DNA from: Cinclus cinclus
Lineage: Eukaryota; Chordata; Aves; Passeriformes; Cinclidae
NCBI RefSeq assembly: GCF_963662255.1
Contig: NC_085055.1
Location: 6,010,102 to 6,074,101 of the forward strand
Length of the DNA stretch: 64,000 nt
Direction: 5' to 3'
Below are positions 23,906 through 34,382 of this stretch, piece by piece; within the stretch, counting starts at the first letter, position 1; every line of letters begins with the position of its first letter. The position numbers and the translations under genes were made by a program. The notes under the pieces are model-generated. The model had not been told where the DNA came from. It searched no databases and worked only from the letters and a program-made list of their open reading frames with translations.

Positions 23906-24760
23906 TCAGGAAAAGGCTCCCAGTGACTTCAGTGGATCTATGATGTTATATCAGCCAAGCACTTGGGGACAGCCTTAAATGATTGTCTCACTCCGAGGCC
24001 TGTTCCACACAAGGTTTGCAGAAGAGGCTGGAAACTGTAATTCTGGTGCCAGTACTGGATGAATTACCCACAAATGCTGTAATTTTGCCAAACAGTAAAT
24101 CTATTTATGGAGTCTATTCAGTCTTTCAGCAGTTAGACAATCCCATATGTATGGGAACATGCACCTTGCGTTTCAGTTAAAGCCCCCAGATCTGATTTGT
24201 AGCCTGTGAAAATCAATTCATTTCTTCAGCAGACTTTGCCTGGTGACCCCGGAGAATTTTAATCATTGATACAAGAATTCCAAAATTGATCTAATGTTTA
24301 AGAAAGAATTTCTTCCCTGCTACCACAGAAAATACTGGGTTTCTATCATCCTCAGAAATGTCTTGCTCATTCACTCTGAGTAATACACAGTAAAGTAGGT
24401 CATAATCTGGGACATCTGAAATATCAGTGGTAGTGAGTCTGGCATGCAGTAGCCAAGGGCAAGTTTCTCCCCACCAGTGCACTCTTCAGCTCTCCCTTGC
24501 AGGGTCTGTGTTCAGGATACTCATCGATGGCAGCAGGAATTCAGCCTGTGCTGGGACACAGACTGTGCAAGGAGGGAAACGGAAAATCACCTGGGGAGTG
24601 GGAAAGAAACACTAACATTGAGGTGGTAGCAAGCCACTAAAGAGAGGCTAGCCTGTTCCAGCATACTAGAACATCGAACTCATGCTCTGTTATGGTGGGA
24701 TTTATTAGCATCACTAAACATTATTAATTCTGCAAGGAGACGGAACTCACGCCATGCATT

Positions 24761-24803
24761 CACACACGCACACGCACACACACACACACACACACAAAAA
24801 CAC
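24761..24803. repeat. (CA)n microsatellite
   Basis: CA units with two CG interruptions near the left end (CACACGCACACGCACAC), ending in CAAAAACACA, run for about 43 bases. It is the longest dinucleotide tract of its kind here and is likely length-variable. Confidence 0.95.
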
Positions 24804-25538
24804 ATTTATCCTCCTTGCCCCAGAATGTTTTTCACATAATATTTTCATTTGGTCAGATGAGAATGGTCTGGAGTAGAAAAGTGTGCTTCCAAGGCACCAG
24901 TTAAATTTGTGGTTTTGGTTAGAGATACCTCTAGGAATGAGAAAGGAGAGGAAATCGAGGTCAAAATTCTCACAGGACAAGGGCATAGCTGATGTTTTGG
25001 CAGCCTTATTGACTTAACAGGGGAAAAAAAAAAGAGAAAAATGAAAACCAAACCAGGGCCACTGGCTCAGATGGATTCAGAGCACTCTGCTCTGTTAAAA
25101 ATAATTTAATGAGACGAAGTGTTGGAGAAAGAGCTGCATGGTGGACCATGGAGGGGAGAAAAAGTGCCCTTGCACTTGATCCACCACAAGAGTTCTGTGA
25201 TAGCTTCACCACCAACCTGAGAAGATTTAACATTGAAATAATTCACCTGTCCTTCAAAAATCTTCCACCTCTCCAAAATATGTATTGTGTAGGGGAAAAA
25301 AAAAATAATACAAACTCTTTACTAAAATTAGCAGCAAATCTTTAACTACCCATGCATGGCAGGAAATAGCAAGTTTAAGACCATATCTCTGAACTGTATC
25401 TTAGGAGTCTGTATGTTGTGCTAGATCACAGGTGACAACAAACCTGAGTGATCTGCAGCTGTGGGTGCAGTCAGAGCTGCCATGTGTAATGCACAGCTGG
25501 TTGCATTCCAGATGCAATCTCAGACAGGAATGGGAATA

Positions 25539-25595
25539 GGACTATTGAGGATTTTTGGGACTCTTGGGATTGTTGGGATGTTGAGGACCATTGGA
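25539..25595. repeat. Degenerate TTGGGA-type minisatellite-like stretch
   Basis: Units such as TTTTTGGGAC, TCTTGGGAT and TGTTGGGAT follow each other with loose TTGAGGA variants on either side. It is a weak, irregular tandem pattern with a period of about 9-10 bases. Confidence 0.45.
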
Positions 25596-26665
25596 ACTGA
25601 AGTGGATCCCTACTATTATTCTGTTAAATATTTTTGTTAAATAGCAAAATGTGGATGCTTGCTTGGATGTCCAGCAAATCTTTAAGAAAAGTTTCATCTT
25701 GCATGCGACACTCAAGACTAAACACTACAAATTTTATTTACGTAAAAATTGTTTTTGTTATTGGAGACAGACCAGTGGCAATGCATGGCTAAGCATTTTT
25801 CAGTTTTAGAGCAGGTAAATTAATGCCCTTGTTTTGAAAGAAGCTTTCCTGTTCTTAATTTTTTACATAATGGGAAGCTGCCAATTTTGCCTCAGTTCTT
25901 ACTGGCTGTTTCTCCATGCCCTGATCACTGTCGTTGGTCAGAACACCTGCAGACAAAAACTCTGTTAACCTGTCTTGGCAACCGTGGGTTGCATGTTTAC
26001 CTGTTTCCTCCCATGATTGTTCATTTTGCTGTGTCTTTGAAGTTAACTTGGGCTTGCTGTTAAAAAAATGTGTGATTTTCCCTTTCCCAAATGCTTTATT
26101 TTCTCATTGACTGACACAAATCTCCCTTAGTTGTCAATGTTCATTAAAAATCCCTGTCTCTTATTCTGGACTTGGGTAAACATCAGTGAGATCCAGGTTC
26201 TTGTGCTTTCCTGCAGTTTCAGCAATTCTCAAAACATGCTATAATTTTCAGTGGCACTGATAAACCTTTTGCTTTTCACTCTCTGATGAAGAACTGAATG
26301 AAAGTCCTGTGAACTTGTCTGATTTTTGTGGGTGCTGGTGGTAATTAAGGAATCACTGCTGAATTTGAACAGAAAATGCCTCCGTTTTTACTTGTGAGTG
26401 TGTCGGATAGGATGCAGTCTCTGGGACCACAGAGAAAGGGGGATCCAGAAAGAAAGGTCTTGTGAGGTTTGACTATTTCTCAATACAGAGTCTCCAAAAT
26501 TACCCGAGCATATTTGCATTGCAAACAACCATTGATAACCATTCATGTTAATAATGTGGAATATTTGGATTCTAAAGAAAATGCAGCAGAGGCTGGAAAT
26601 TTGGAATCCTACCAGTTTAGAGACTACCCCTGCTTTCTACGGGGGAAAAGCCATCTGTGAAGATG

Positions 26666-26724
26666 GAAAAAAAAAATAAGAAAAAAAACCACCCCCCCCC
26701 CCCAAAAAAAAAAAAAAAAAAAAA
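26666..26724. repeat. A-rich / C12 / A21 composite tract
   Basis: Adenine-rich bases are followed by 12 consecutive C at 26692-26703 and 21 consecutive A at 26704-26724. This is read directly. Such a tract is prone to slippage and to base-calling error, so the exact lengths are uncertain. Confidence 0.9.
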
Positions 26725-27230
26725 CCAGAACACCACAACTTTCTGTTGACATAAGATTAATAAGAACTGGAAAATAAAGACTGACATTTTTGGATATTGG
26801 GATGCTCATATAGAGAGAGGAGAGTTGTGTATTTCATCCTGAGGGGTTCTGGTATGCAATAAGCCCAGTGATGCACCAGAGGATGCTCGGGGTGGGGATG
26901 CAGCTCCCGAGGGAGGTCTGCCCTGCGTGGTTTCTCCTGGGAGGCTGCACAGCCCCTGGGCTGGGGAAGGCTCCCGAGGAGTGTGCAATAATCAACAGTG
27001 CCATCTTGTGAGCAAAGCCCACCCCTGCACATCCACAGGGAGCTCCAGCTGCAATAAAACACGCTTTTTGCTGTTGCCTTTCAGGAGTGTGCAGGTCTCT
27101 CTGAGCAGCTACCTGTTCAAAACGCCAGGATCAGGGCTTGTCTCCCTACATGAACACACTCTCGTGCTGGCCTTATCCCCTGATCTTCTAGGCAGGGTCA
27201 TCTGGTAGTTTATCCTGTGAATCAATACCT
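26725..27230. other. GC-richer block with possible insertion
   Basis: From about 26820 the sequence becomes clearly GC-richer and has more CpG than its flanks. It contains an 11-bp direct repeat (AGGAGTGTGCA at 26977-26987 and 27083-27093) around a 95-bp segment with an AATAAA at about 27052-27058 followed by a T-rich stretch. Two readings are possible: part of an LTR with a polyadenylation signal, or a small insertion with a target-site duplication. I recognise no family, TG start or CA end. Three overlapping minus-strand frames (26757-27062) are composition-driven. Confidence 0.35.
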
Positions 27231-28269
27231 GCTATCAAATACAGTAGTGCGTAGCAGTATCTTACCACCTTGCATCCTCTGTGACCTTTCTTCCTTGCTT
27301 TCCTATTGTCATTCAACAAATAAGAGCATGCAAATCCACCGTGAAAGGCATTTTAGCAAATAATAGTGAATCCTGCTTTATAAAGAATGATTTATCATAT
27401 AATTTCTGTTACTCGTTATTGGCTCCATTCCTTGAGATGATGAAGGACCTATCTTTATTAACCTCAGCTAGCTGAAAACATTTCATCTATGAGTTTTTTT
27501 GAAGAAATGCATCTCGGTAACTCATGATGGAAGGTTTCTGCACTGACCCATCAGCACTGCTGTGACTTTCAATATATTATACTTAATAACAGATAAACAC
27601 CCTTAGCCAGAAACAGAATCCTGCACTGCAGCGTGATTGCATCTGCGAAGAACAGTGATTGCCCTGACTATTTGAATACAAAAACAGCGAGTGATGGCAA
27701 GCAAACACAATCTGTTTAAAGCTCCGCTGATGAAACACTTTCAATGCTCACACTAAGGGTTTGTCATTTTTCCAAGGCAGCGTGTGCTCCCCCCAGTGAC
27801 CGTAGCAGTTGTCCCTAATCTGGGTGGGGAGACAGGGAATACAGGGGCAGTTTCCTCTGGAATATGCAGCTGAACTTTTCAAAGTAAAAGTGGGGAAAAA
27901 ATGGCTCATAAAAGATTCCTGGAACAGTGCAGTCGAGAGGAACAGCCGCCGTGGATTTCTTCATGCCAAGGCTGGATCCTGCCTGGAAGATAATGTTTGG
28001 ACAAATGTAAGTATTGTGCTCAAGCAGAATGATTGTGAGTAAATAACTACCATGATGCATTGCTGTTATTTTCTCTTAAACCCATTTTAAAGAACCAATT
28101 AATACCACTAAATTTATTTTTAGGGAAAAATCATTAATTGTGAACAAAGGTATTATAAAATTTACTAAAAGACTGAAGCCTTTGATGACAATTTTTTTCT
28201 ACCTTTGTTCCATTAGTAGTTCCTCTGTATTTTGAGGGCCTCTGTGAGTCTGATATTGATTTGATGCTC
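27231..28269. other. Non-coding DNA, no gene seen
   Basis: No exon, RNA gene or transposon is recognised here. The frames present are short and show no known domain. Confidence 0.5.
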
Positions 28270-28312
28270 TGGGTCTGCAACAGGTCAGACTAGATGGATC
28301 TCTTGTACATAT
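28270..28312 (+). mobile_element. Possible ancient CR1 3' tail (plus strand)
   Basis: GGGTCTGCAACAGGTCAGACTAGATGGATCTCTT, split here as GTCAGACTAGATGGATCTCT, resembles the phrase GTCAGACTAGATGATCTT found near the 3' end of old CR1 elements in birds and reptiles. The body upstream and the terminal repeat downstream are not recognisable. It is short enough that chance cannot be excluded. Confidence 0.35.
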
Positions 28313-31029
28313 CACCTGGGAGGCCACAGCTTGTAGAGTGCAGGTAGCAGCATTCAACTTCAAAGGCTTACTAGAATTTTAATGGGTAGATATTACAATA
28401 ACAGGTTTTTGTGGAATAGCCAGAGTCTCCCTCCTTACAAGACCCATTAATTTAAAGGAAAATAGTAAGGAAGAAAACAAAACAAACCAAACCAAACCCC
28501 AAAAAACCTAACTCAAATCAAACCATACCAAAATAACCTATTCAGTTATTTCAGATGTCTTCACCAGTTTTCTTGTGGCTAGGATATTGTTACGGTGTTC
28601 TGATGTAGAAAGCAAGGAATTTTCTTTGTTAGTGCATAATTGATTTATTTACAAACACATACATATACAGTATGTATTGCTGATGCAATACCCAAAGGGA
28701 AAGAAAGTAGCAAAACAGACATTTTAGTGTGTTTGTTGTCAGGAAATGTCATGATTCATCTTTCATGAGCATCTGCAAATATGCATCTGCCAAATCTATT
28801 TTACTAAAAGCTTGTTCTCAGCCAAACATATTCTCACCCCAAGAGTACAACATTTTTGATTGACAAGTAGAAAAGGATTAATGATTACTTGAATGTCTCT
28901 GCACATTCCCACACTCCCATTTTCTGCTGCACAATAGGAGCAAGGACCATGATTCACTCTCACGATCCCATGGTAGGAATAACTTTATTGTTTTTCCAGT
29001 TTTGTACACATCCTTTGGAAGTGACACAGGGGGAACAAACAGGGCCTTGCAGGATGAAGAGTAGGGCCCACCCTCAGTGATTAGCTTTGCTTAAAAATTT
29101 ACTTAGCTCCTAACAGTAATTCCAGAGTATTGCATTCTAATCTGCATGAGGCATGAAATGTAATTTATGGAAGCTGGTGTCACTCCTGCTTTGCTATCAG
29201 GAGGGTCCATGGCAATCCAACAGCTAAAACTGTGCTAATTATCAGGGCTCATCAAGTGACAGAGTTTCCTGTCTCTCTCTGATTTCATTCAGCTCTTGCT
29301 CTCACACCTAGAGAACAAAATTTCCATTATAGATGTGCAATGAAATTGTAACCAATGTCTAAGGCTGAACACAAAAATTGCACTGGGGCATTAAAGTTCA
29401 GTATCTTCTAATAAAGATATACTTTAGTATTCTGTGGCTACCCTTCAGTTTGAGACTAAATATTGCAGAGCACATGAAGTTGCTACTGAGCTTCCTGACA
29501 GTTCTGAGCCAGTCTGTTGGTTTTCATTAGGAGCAGGGGAGAGAAGGGAGAGGTACTGTTCTTATTGATTTTGGCAGATGGAGATCTCAACATCTTGTGA
29601 AGTCAGCAAACAGTAAGGCCAAACTGGGGACATTAAACTTCATTTAAGATCACTGAAATAAGTTTTGTCCCATTTTTAGGATTAAAGCTCAGGTGTTCTA
29701 ACATGCAGTGCTCCTTCCTAATCTTAAACTCCAGGTCATTTCAATATGAAAACGAAATCATGCCCTCCAAATTGCAACTAGATGTGGATAACATGACATC
29801 ATAGTTTGCCATGAGGATTATTTTTGGGTATATTTGTGAATGATAAAGCATAGAAAGATCACCAATTATTTCCAAGTATCATTTTGTAGTATGAGAAATT
29901 AGATTTGAAAAAAAAAAAAAAGCTATTTTCCAACAGTATCTGTTGGCTTTTCCTTCTTCATCCTTAGTGGTAAATTGACAGCATTTCATTAGTTTATATT
30001 GTGTTTCCTTCCTCAACAGCTCCATTTGTAACTTAATCTGCTTTTTGCCAGAGAAAAAAAGTTGATTAACCTCATCTTGTTTAATGTTTAATTGTATTTT
30101 TATCTTCTCTCTAAAAGTAGTAAACCTATCAGTAAAATGTATTGGGGTGTGTAAATTCTCTGTTGCTGTCCACAAAAGCCATTTAGAAGGACTGTCCCCT
30201 TTTTACTCTTTTTTTTTTTTTTTTCAGGAGGGGGTTGTGGTTTCTTTTAATTCACGTAGGCTGAAATCAATAATCAGAACAGCAAAAATCCAACAGAACT
30301 CTGTGTGGTTCATTTCTTTTCTAATGTGGGATGAATTTCTGAATGTGCTTCCTGTGCTGGAAATGCAAATACCTCTTTTGGCTAACTCCCCCCATCCTGC
30401 TTCCCACCCCTCTGGGGTGCAGATTAGATACATGGTCTCCTGTATAAAAAAGGATAAGTGAGTTAATAAAAAATAAAGTACATAGGAGGCCAGAGTAAAT
30501 GGAGCATATAATTTTTTAATGAACTGGTCTCTTAAGTTTCATTTTGCAAGGCATCATGATTTTCTACATATTTATGAAAATATGAAAGAGTGAACTCGAT
30601 GCTTAATGTGCAATCTACTTAGCAATTTTAAGTAAGGCTGTATCTTGCTTTCCCTGTCAGAAAACCGAGAATCTTCTGCAGGCACTACCACAAATGATAG
30701 CAAGATCTGTTATGAGTTTCTGTAATACTGCAAACCTTCCTCCAGAACTACTTGTCCTACAGAACAAGTCTACATGCCAGATTTTGCTGTTTGGTAACAT
30801 GCAAGCAAAAACATTGTCAAACTGATTCTCAAGAATGGAATGTGATATTTCAAGAATAAAAGTTGCTTAAGATTGTTGTCATTGTACAGACATAAAAAAA
30901 AGTACAACTCTTAAGAGAGACAGGTGAATATAAACTTTTGAAAAACTTATGAGATAGAAGTGATTTTTTTTCCTAACATTCAAATGGTGTTTTCAATCTT
31001 GAAAGCTCTAAAGCAGCTTATAAAGATAA
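28313..31029. other. Non-coding DNA, no gene seen
   Basis: No exon or clear transposon is seen. It contains the A/C-rich tract at 28474, a run of 13 or 14 A near 29908-29921, and 16 T at 30209-30224. Confidence 0.5.
28474..28538. repeat. A/C-rich (AAACC-like) low-complexity tract
   Basis: AACAAAACAAACCAAACC-type units grade into CCCCAAAAAACC and AAATCAAACC. Nearly all bases are A or C for 65 positions. The antisense is a T/G tract similar in kind to the one at 52264-52440. Confidence 0.8.
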
Positions 31030-31135
31030 TTAGGCATAAATGTCCCCATTCCACAGCTGTGCAAACAGAGGGAAACAGTTCTGTAACCTACTTACCAAAA
31101 TCTTACAGAGGTAAGCAAATCTTGAACCACCAGAT
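31030..31135 (+). mobile_element. Ancient MIR/L2-like SINE remnant
   Basis: TGTCCCCATTCCACAGCTGT, then GCAAACAGAGGGAAACAGTT, then CTGTAACCTACTTACCAAAA and TCTTACAGAGGTAAGCAAAT, follows in order the MIR-type core: ATCCCCATTTTACAGATG, GGAAACTGAGGCACAGA, TTAAGTGACTTGCCCAAGG, TCACACAG, GAACCCAGG. Spacing between blocks is kept and the closing CTTGAACCACC fits the last block. Divergence is high. The name is provisional, from remembered consensus. Confidence 0.6.
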
Positions 31136-34100
31136 TGCAGGCACTGGTTCGTTAACATTGCTTTTCTGTGGCTGCTTCTTTGTAGCTAAATTAATTAATA
31201 ATGATATATCAAAGCAGCAAAAGAAGACCTAGATCTCCAGCTCTTAAGATGACCTGTTTCATTTCTGTGTCAAGTTACATTTCCTTGATAAGACATCAGC
31301 TTCAGAACAGTTCAAGATATTTCAGTTCCGTGCCTCGTCGCAGGCTTTGGATAGCACTAACCTTTCCAGTTTCTTGCCTAGGAAGTTGTGAAGCAGGAGG
31401 TACCTGCCTGTAGCACTGCGAGAGCATCAGAGCCAGGAATGGTGCAGGGAACCATCCAGGTGCTGCCCCAAGCACCAGCTGCAAGGCATTCAGGAAAGGT
31501 GCTTGCACACACACAGGCTTTCAGTTTTCAAAGTACACTGCACATAGGCTCCTGCTTTAGCAACATCTCCATGACAACTGCTTTATCATTCATGCCACGT
31601 AATATATAACTTTGCTGTTAAAAAAAAAGGCTCTGCCAACATACTAACAAGGCCACATTCTTGAAAATTAAATGAACCTGAAAGATTTTTAAGCAATCAA
31701 TTAACCATTAAATAAAGCTTAAGGGACATTAGACAGTAAGAATGATAGTATTTATGGTTTGATGTGATTCTGAAATCTCATTCTTTGCTTCTCCACCATT
31801 CTCACCGTTTCGAATCCCTATAATTGATACTGATGCAACATTTCAGTCAATAGCTATGAAAGGGAATGAGGAGCACAAAATGGCTCTTTGGCATTTAATG
31901 AGTAAATACAATCCTACCCAACTTCGTATTTTAGAATTTTTTGCTAATCAGTCTTGCTTTAACTGAAGGAGTTGAACAGTTTGAGGTGTATCAACAGGTT
32001 TGGGGGCTGGCAAACAACAGAATGATAGCAAAGATAATGCAAAAAATGTGTTCTAATGCAGTGTAGAGAATTAAAACTATTAAAATGCCTTTCCAAGTTA
32101 TTGCTTCAATGCCAAGGTAACCAATCAAATAAAACTACTGCTGTAATATTCATAGACATTCTGAAAGGTATGAAATACAGTATAAGCTTAGTTCTGTAAG
32201 TTTACCAAGACAAGAGAAGTGTGAGAATTGTGGGAGAAGTTTTTACTGGCTATATCCTACTTTAGGAGGCAGAAGAAGGAAACAAGGGTAACGGGAGAAA
32301 GCAATGTCCTATTCAGTGGATTTTGAACATCCTATGAGTTGCTCTGTTTCAATTAACATCTTGTTTTTGACTGGTAATTTTATTTTAAACGTCAAGTCTA
32401 GGAGATGCTGGGATGCAGGCCTTGACTCTTTCGTGGCATAAAAAGGAAATATGAACCCATCGTAAGACTGCTCTGTTACTTTTATGCTGAGATTTGTTTT
32501 TTTTTAATTGTGTGTTATAATGTATAGAATATGTATTGATTTCAGAACTGAGAAATAGAAACTGCACAAGATGTCAACAGGAAGGAATTATCAATTGACA
32601 AATGACTTTTGTTGGGTTATAAAATTCAGCTAAAGAAGCATCAGGGCAAAGAAACACATTCTGGAATGAGAAACACAAGTCCAAAATTCAAGGATCTCCT
32701 CATAAGGCAAGTTACTGACTTAAGTTTGCAGGTTTTAGCTGCCAAAAAGACAAGCTTAACTCCCCAGTGAGACCTAATTCAGAAAAAATTACTTTACTGG
32801 CCAACTGACAGCAGCTGTGCAGAGCTAATCCCAAAGCTGGGTGTGCTTAAATCAGAAACACATGAGGATTTTGACTGTTCTCTGAGTATCTTTCCTTACT
32901 GCATTTCCTCCAGTGGATGAGAGGAGAATTGAACTAAAACTTTCAGCAACAGTACAAAACAGGAATTATGTTTCACCCTTTTTAGCAGGGTTCCAGATAT
33001 GCAGTTTTATTTTGAGATTTATGTGACTCTGGAGAAGAATTTACACTGCTTGGTTTACAAAGAGATGGAATTCTGGTTTGAAAATAGACTAAACCTGGTA
33101 CTCAAACCTAAGGAACTGAGGCAGTTCTTTATTGCATCTCTTCAGGGGTATATACTACTGTATATTTTGGCATTTTATTTGTATTGACTATCATGTTCCT
33201 CAATTACTGGGGCCTGTGCTTGTGCAGAACACTCAGAATTTAACAGCAGGGGAGTGGAAGAAGGGGAACATCTTGTACAGCATAAGGACAGTTTAATTTT
33301 CCACCGCTAAAATGATAAAAACTCCCAGTAGAGTTGAGCTGCATTTTTCTTTTAAACAACAACAACAACAACAAAAAATTAAGCTACTCTTGGTAGATTC
33401 TACAAGGTCCCTAGTCAAACTTCTGCTTTCTGTTTTAGCAGCAGATCACATTAGAAATGTTTAAATGAGGAATGAAGGAGGCAGTTGCACACAAATATTG
33501 ATGCCAAGGCAAGAGCAAAGACCAGGTAGCAGCTTGTTGCTAATTCCAGCCACAGTAGCTGGGCTGAATGAGGTTGGCCCTTCCAGACAGGAAACTTTTC
33601 AGTAATAGCACTGTGAATTAGGAAACTCTTTTCTGGTTTAATTATGTTGACCGCTGACAAATATTTCTTTTTCTTTTTTTTTTTTTTTCCTGACCATGTC
33701 ATTCTATCTTTCACTTTTCCCCCAAACCCTGTCTATTTATTCCTTTCCTTCTGTCTGCAATTCATATAGCTCTGGAATATTTATTCCCTTGTAGATGCAG
33801 TATTTGCTCTGTTAATTCTTCCTTTCTTCTCTTTCTTTGGAGACTTTCTGCTGTGTTGAACCATCCTCCTACATCCCTGTCTTCAACTCTAATCGTCCTC
33901 TTAGACTTCGAGACTAAGTGTTGCTGAACATTCTGATATTTGGGTCTTGTACAATGCTAAGAATATCAGTGTTTAATAAATGTAAGTATGGGAAAGGCAT
34001 AGTTGCTGTAAGAGGAATAAATAGCTCAGGAAAAAAATCGAGATACTGCTGCCTCTGCAACAGCCACGGGCTGCACTGACTATGAAATGTAACTAAGAAC

Positions 34101-34282
34101 TAAATTGTCACTTTTGGTGTGTGCTAAAGAAACCAAGCAATGTCACACATGCAGATGTTTATTTTCCATTATCCTGGCAGCCCCCAGTACATAGATCCTT
34201 GTGGTGCAATGTAAACTCCTTTCAAGATGACATTTAAGAGGAATTTGATCTGTATAGAGCACTAAGAAACTGAAGCACAGTG
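31136..34282. other. Non-coding DNA, no gene seen
   Basis: No exon or transposon is recognised. It contains the (AAC)n tract at 33354-33378 and a run of about 15 T near 33674-33688. Confidence 0.5.
33354..33378. repeat. (AAC)n microsatellite
   Basis: Seven or so AAC units run into AAAAAA. Seen directly. Confidence 0.9.
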
Positions 34283-34382
34283 GATTTATTCATTTAATTT
34301 TCACCATTTAGTATTGATATGAATTTACCATTCATTTATTCCCTTCATTTTTATTCATTTATTCATTTATCAAATATTCATT
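34283..34382. repeat. Degenerate ATTCATTT-type repeat
   Basis: TTTATTCATTTA and TTCATTTATT units recur over about 100 bases, best preserved at 34331-34372 where TTATTCATTTATTCATTTAT is found. The left half is degenerate. It has the look of an old tetranucleotide-based microsatellite (ATTC/ATTT). Confidence 0.75.

Larger units (their letters stand above)
23906..26660. other. Non-coding DNA, no gene seen
   Basis: No exon or transposon is recognised. It contains the (CA)n tract at 24761 and a degenerate TTGGGA-type pattern at 25539-25595. The bases CCCAGTGACTTCAGTGG at about 23919-23935 resemble a phrase common in old amniote repeats, too short to assign. Confidence 0.5.

Noticed and set aside
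23919..23935. CCCAGTGACTTCAGTGG, a phrase common in old amniote repeats
   Set aside because: Too short to assign to an element by itself.
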